In this document: piece by piece, positions 5,170 to 6,633 of the stretch
Layout: every line of letters starts with the position of its first letter
How positions within the stretch are numbered: position 1 is the first letter of the stretch
Assembly: GCA_900557175.1 (NCBI GenBank)
Contig: USSL01000096.1
Span: 1 to 6,633 of the forward strand
From: an uncultured Eubacteriales bacterium
Lineage (GTDB): Bacteria; Bacillota; Clostridia; Lachnospirales; Lachnospiraceae
DNA length: 6,633 nucleotides
Direction: 5' to 3'
The notes under the pieces: model-generated
Seen by the model: the letters and a program-made list of their open reading frames with translations, nothing else
Database searches by the model: none
What the model was told of the DNA's origin: nothing
Position numbers and translations under genes: made by a program

Positions 5170-5183
5170 GTGACAGCTGTCAC
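5170..5183. promoter_or_regulatory. 14-bp perfect palindrome between thiD and the DUF4003-like gene
   Basis: GTGACAGCTGTCAC is a perfect dyad in the 52-nt gap, 10 nt upstream of the DUF4003-like ribosome binding site. As RNA it could fold to a 5-bp stem with an AGCU loop. No U-tract follows on either strand, so it is a poor terminator and more like an operator or a processing or translation-control hairpin. Confidence 0.35.
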
Positions 5184-5199
5184 AATCTTCCCGCAATCT

Positions 5200-5979
5200 T
5201 TATATATTAAAACAATGATTCAATGGCCCGCTGCCTTTTCCAAGATTGAGTCCATCCTTTAAGGCTCCGGTAATATAGGCTTTGGCATTGGCAACACTTT
5301 GCGGCATATCAAAGCCGAGTGCCAGATTACTTGCAATGGCCGAGGAAAGTGTACAGCCCGTACCGTGGGTATTCGGATTATCAATGCGCTCCGCCTGATA
5401 CCAGCGGATATCGCCGCCGCACATCAGTAAATCGTCGGCTGTCTCTGTTAAATGCCCGCCCTTGATCAGAACACTGCCATTTAAGTTGAAGCCGATTTTT
5501 TTTGCGGCGCGGATCATATCATCCTCTGATTGAATAGCAAAACCGCAGAGTTTTTCAGCCTCCGGAATATTCGGTGTAATAATGTCACCGAGCGGAAGCA
5601 GCTTTTCAATCAGTGTTCCACAGGCATCCGGGCTCATAAGCGCGCAGCCGCTTGTTGATACCATCACAGGATCAATCACAATATTTTTCGCCTTATATTT
5701 TAAAAGCTTCTCAGCAATGACCTCTATTGTTTCTATATTTGAAACCATGCCAATTTTTACGGCATCCGGGTAAATATCCTCAAATACACAGTCCAGCTGA
5801 CGTCCGACAAAATCTGCACCGGCATCCAAAACACCGTACACACCTGTTGTATTCTGCGCTGTCAATGCCGTGATGACACTCATCCCGTACACCTTATGGG
5901 CGCTCATTGTCTTTAAATCCGCCTGAATACCTGCACCGCCGCTGCAATCTGAACCGGCAATCGTTAAAACCTTTTTCAT
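5200..5979 (-). CDS. thiD: Hydroxymethylpyrimidine/phosphomethylpyrimidine kinase ThiD
   Basis: ThiD is a ribokinase-fold cytoplasmic enzyme that phosphorylates 4-amino-5-hydroxymethyl-2-methylpyrimidine (HMP) and then HMP phosphate, making the pyrimidine diphosphate used in thiamine phosphate synthesis. At 259 residues it has normal full length. Visible motifs are Thr-Ile-Ala-Gly-Ser-Asp followed by a Gly-Gly-Ala-Gly loop (6-17), Gln42 in Thr-Ala-Gln-Asn-Thr, Met78 in Lys-Ile-Gly-Met, Asp-Pro-Val-Met (103-106), Asn-Ile-Pro-Glu-Ala-Glu (137-142), Lys-Gly-Gly-His (173-176) and His-Gly-Thr-Gly-Cys209-Thr-Leu-Ser. Gln42 and Met78 line up with Gln44 and Met80 of enteric ThiD, residues of the HMP pocket, which supports genuine HMP kinase over pyridoxal kinase. 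Cys209 is the proposed catalytic-loop cysteine. GAGGAG lies 5 nt before the ATG at 5979. The frame is open to 6036, but only into a non-conserved leader. No other thiamine gene is visible, so salvage of HMP is a plausible role. Confidence 0.95.
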   Translation of the reverse strand: MKKVLTIAGSDCSGGAGIQADLKTMSAHKVYGMSVITALTAQNTTGVYGVLDAGADFVGRQLDCVFEDIYPDAVKIGMVSNIETIEVIAEKLLKYKAKNIVIDPVMVSTSGCALMSPDACGTLIEKLLPLGDIITPNIPEAEKLCGFAIQSEDDMIRAAKKIGFNLNGSVLIKGGHLTETADDLLMCGGDIRWYQAERIDNPNTHGTGCTLSSAIASNLALGFDMPQSVANAKAYITGALKDGLNLGKGSGPLNHCFNI

Positions 5980-5984
5980 GTTAT

Positions 5985-5990
5985 CTCCTC
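5985..5990 (-). promoter_or_regulatory. Shine-Dalgarno that sets the thiD start
   Basis: GAGGAG (5990-5985) on the minus strand is followed by ATAAC and ATG 5979. The frame continues upstream to a TTG at 6036, but that extension runs through a predicted hairpin and has no ribosome binding site, so ATG 5979 is the start. Confidence 0.85.
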
Positions 5991-6002
5991 TCATGCAAAT
6001 GC

Positions 6003-6052
6003 CCATTCCCGCATGAAATGTATTCATGCAGCACAAGCTTCTAAAAGAATGG
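6003..6052 (-). other. Structured thiD 5' leader
   Basis: Between the terminator-like hairpin and the thiD SD, GAATGG (6052-6047) can pair with CCATTC (6008-6003). Inside it GCATGAA (6029-6023 on the minus strand) pairs with TTCATGC (6017-6011) around a 5-nt loop. It does not contain the CUGAGA and conserved P4/P5 elements of the TPP riboswitch, and I do not recognise a known riboswitch class. Confidence 0.35.
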
Positions 6053-6065
6053 ACTATATCATTAT

Positions 6066-6091
6066 AAAAGGACGGATTTCTCCGTCCTTTT
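6066..6091. terminator. Perfect 11-bp hairpin between the permease gene and thiD
   Basis: AAAAGGACGGA (6066-6076) pairs exactly with TCCGTCCTTTT (6081-6091) around the loop TTTC. On the minus strand it is followed by TTTTATAAT when the last stem bases are counted, a plausible U-tract. It lies 84 nt after the permease stop and so can terminate that gene. It also lies downstream of the candidate thiD promoter at 6109-6136, where it would act as an attenuator in the thiD leader. Confidence 0.7.
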
Positions 6092-6108
6092 GTGTAAATC
6101 CTATTATC

Positions 6109-6136
6109 ATTATAGCGAAAACATTGAAAAAATCAA
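6109..6136 (-). promoter_or_regulatory. Candidate thiD promoter
   Basis: The minus strand has TTGATT (6136-6131), a 16-nt spacer and a perfect TATAAT (6114-6109). Transcription would start near 6102, giving a leader of about 120 nt before thiD that begins with the 11-bp hairpin. Another TATAAT at 6066-6061 lies after the hairpin but has no recognisable -35. Confidence 0.5.
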
Positions 6137-6163
6137 TATTTTTACACTTTTTTTAAAATATTG
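6134..6163. repeat. 9-bp AT-rich inverted repeat, possible weak terminator of the permease gene
   Basis: CAATATTTT (6134-6142) and AAAATATTG (6155-6163) are perfect inverted copies separated by 12 nt. On the minus strand the hairpin starts 12 nt after the permease stop codon and is followed by ATTTTTTC, so it may be a weak AT-rich terminator. Its distal arm overlaps the -35 of the candidate thiD promoter, so an operator is an alternative. Confidence 0.35.
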
Positions 6164-6174
6164 TTAAAATTTTC

Positions 6175-6633
6175 TCAATAAACAAACTTATAATAAGCTT
6201 TTGCAGTTATCTTATAGACAACCATATAAATGAGTGCTGTTAAACCGGTCACAATGATTGTACACAGTCCGAACATGCCATAATTCTCAATACCTGCCAC
6301 ATCAGCCATACTGACAAGATGCCCCATCATCTTAAAAGCAGCGGCCGTGTGAATCACACCCACTAAAAGCGGCAGCATAAATATTGAGCGCACTTGCTTA
6401 TTGATTGTTTTTCGCACATCCTGCTCGTCAATGCCCACCTGCATTAATATGTGATACCGCGCTTTATCTTCAAATCCCTCGGACATCTGCTTATAGTAGA
6501 TAATAATGACCATCGCCATCAAAAACAATATGGATAAGAAAACACCGACAAATAAAAGTCCGCCGTAAGCGCCATAATATCTCTCCTTCGTCAGGTCAAA
6601 GCTGTACATCATCGCTGCGTAGCCTGTCGCATA
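6175..6633 (-). CDS. FtsX-like ABC transporter permease, C-terminal part (runs off the window)
   Basis: This is the C-terminal portion of an FtsX-family ABC permease. The frame is open through the right edge: seven more codons precede the Met-Met at 6612, so that Met is internal. About 152 residues are visible. Numbered from that Met-Met, three membrane segments are visible: about 13-41, 73-96 and 110-135. The cytoplasmic loop after the first segment reads Tyr-Tyr-Lys-Gln-Met-Ser-Glu-Gly-Phe-Glu-Asp, then Gln-Val-Gly-Ile-Asp-Glu-Gln-Asp-Val, the typical coupling-loop pattern of BceB/YtrF-like permeases. Such transporters, with an ATPase subunit that would lie upstream, often sense or resist cell-wall-active peptides or remodel the envelope. 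The specific substrate cannot be told from this fragment. The gene ends with TGA at 6175-6177 and is separated from thiD by a promoter and hairpins, so it is probably a separate unit. Confidence 0.88.
   Translation of the reverse strand, partial: YATGYAAMMYSFDLTKERYYGAYGGLLFVGVFLSILFLMAMVIIIYYKQMSEGFEDKARYHILMQVGIDEQDVRKTINKQVRSIFMLPLLVGVIHTAAAFKMMGHLVSMADVAGIENYGMFGLCTIIVTGLTALIYMVVYKITAKAYYKFVY

Noticed and set aside
5582..5773. Plus-strand open frame inside thiD
   Set aside because: It is a shadow of a well-conserved thiD sequence with no ribosome binding site.
5980..6036. N-terminal extension of ThiD starting at TTG 6036
   Set aside because: The residues are not ThiD-like, no SD precedes them, and a clear SD sits before the ATG at 5979.
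5980..6102. TPP riboswitch upstream of thiD
   Set aside because: The conserved CUGAGA segment and the other conserved TPP aptamer elements are absent on the minus strand.

Overview
The window looks like a chromosomal segment of an anaerobic, fermentative Gram-positive Clostridia member, most likely Lachnospiraceae-like. The reasons are strong GGAGG-type ribosome binding sites, mid-GC genes with AT-rich intergenic stretches, a NuoE-like electron-transfer subunit, a hydrogenase-like iron-sulfur protein and a FtsX-type ABC permease. The assignment comes from gene content only; no 16S or database search was possible.

Left part (1-4147): two divergent transcription units share a 304-nt AT-rich spacer (521-824). 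Leftward runs a NuoE/HydC-type [2Fe-2S] subunit (26-520), followed at the window edge by what may be the first codons of another gene. Rightward runs a compact five-gene operon (825-4137): a DRTGG-like protein, an RsbW/SpoIIAB-like ATP-binding kinase, an [FeFe]-hydrogenase-like protein with ferredoxin clusters, a second DRTGG-like protein, and a PHP-family metal-dependent phosphoesterase. Starts and stops overlap by 8 and 4 nt at the first two junctions, and the remaining gaps are 27 and 1 nt. A hairpin terminator overlaps the last stop codon. The hydrogenase-like protein keeps the four cysteines that would hold the H-cluster cubane. It lacks the catalytic proton-transfer cysteine (alanine instead) and both pocket methionines. 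This is the pattern of putative sensory (HydS, group C/D) [FeFe] hydrogenases rather than of a bulk H2 producer.

Taken together, the operon reads as a redox- or H2-sensing signalling module. The HydS-like sensor would pass its state to a serine/threonine kinase of the anti-sigma type, with DRTGG and PHP proteins as nucleotide-related or regulatory partners. It would act on the divergent electron-bifurcating hydrogenase operon or on cell metabolism. The sensing role is inference, and comparable gene neighbourhoods are recalled from other Clostridia.

Right part (4179-6633): three leftward genes. A truncated FtsX-like ABC permease (C-terminal part, running off the right edge) is followed by thiD (hydroxymethylpyrimidine/phosphomethylpyrimidine kinase) and a 322-residue protein that resembles DUF4003. 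The 195-nt spacer between the permease and thiD holds inverted repeats, a good candidate promoter, a perfect 11-bp hairpin and further leader structure, but no recognisable TPP riboswitch. A 14-bp palindrome lies between thiD and the DUF4003-like gene. No tRNA, rRNA, CRISPR array, insertion sequence or phage gene was seen.
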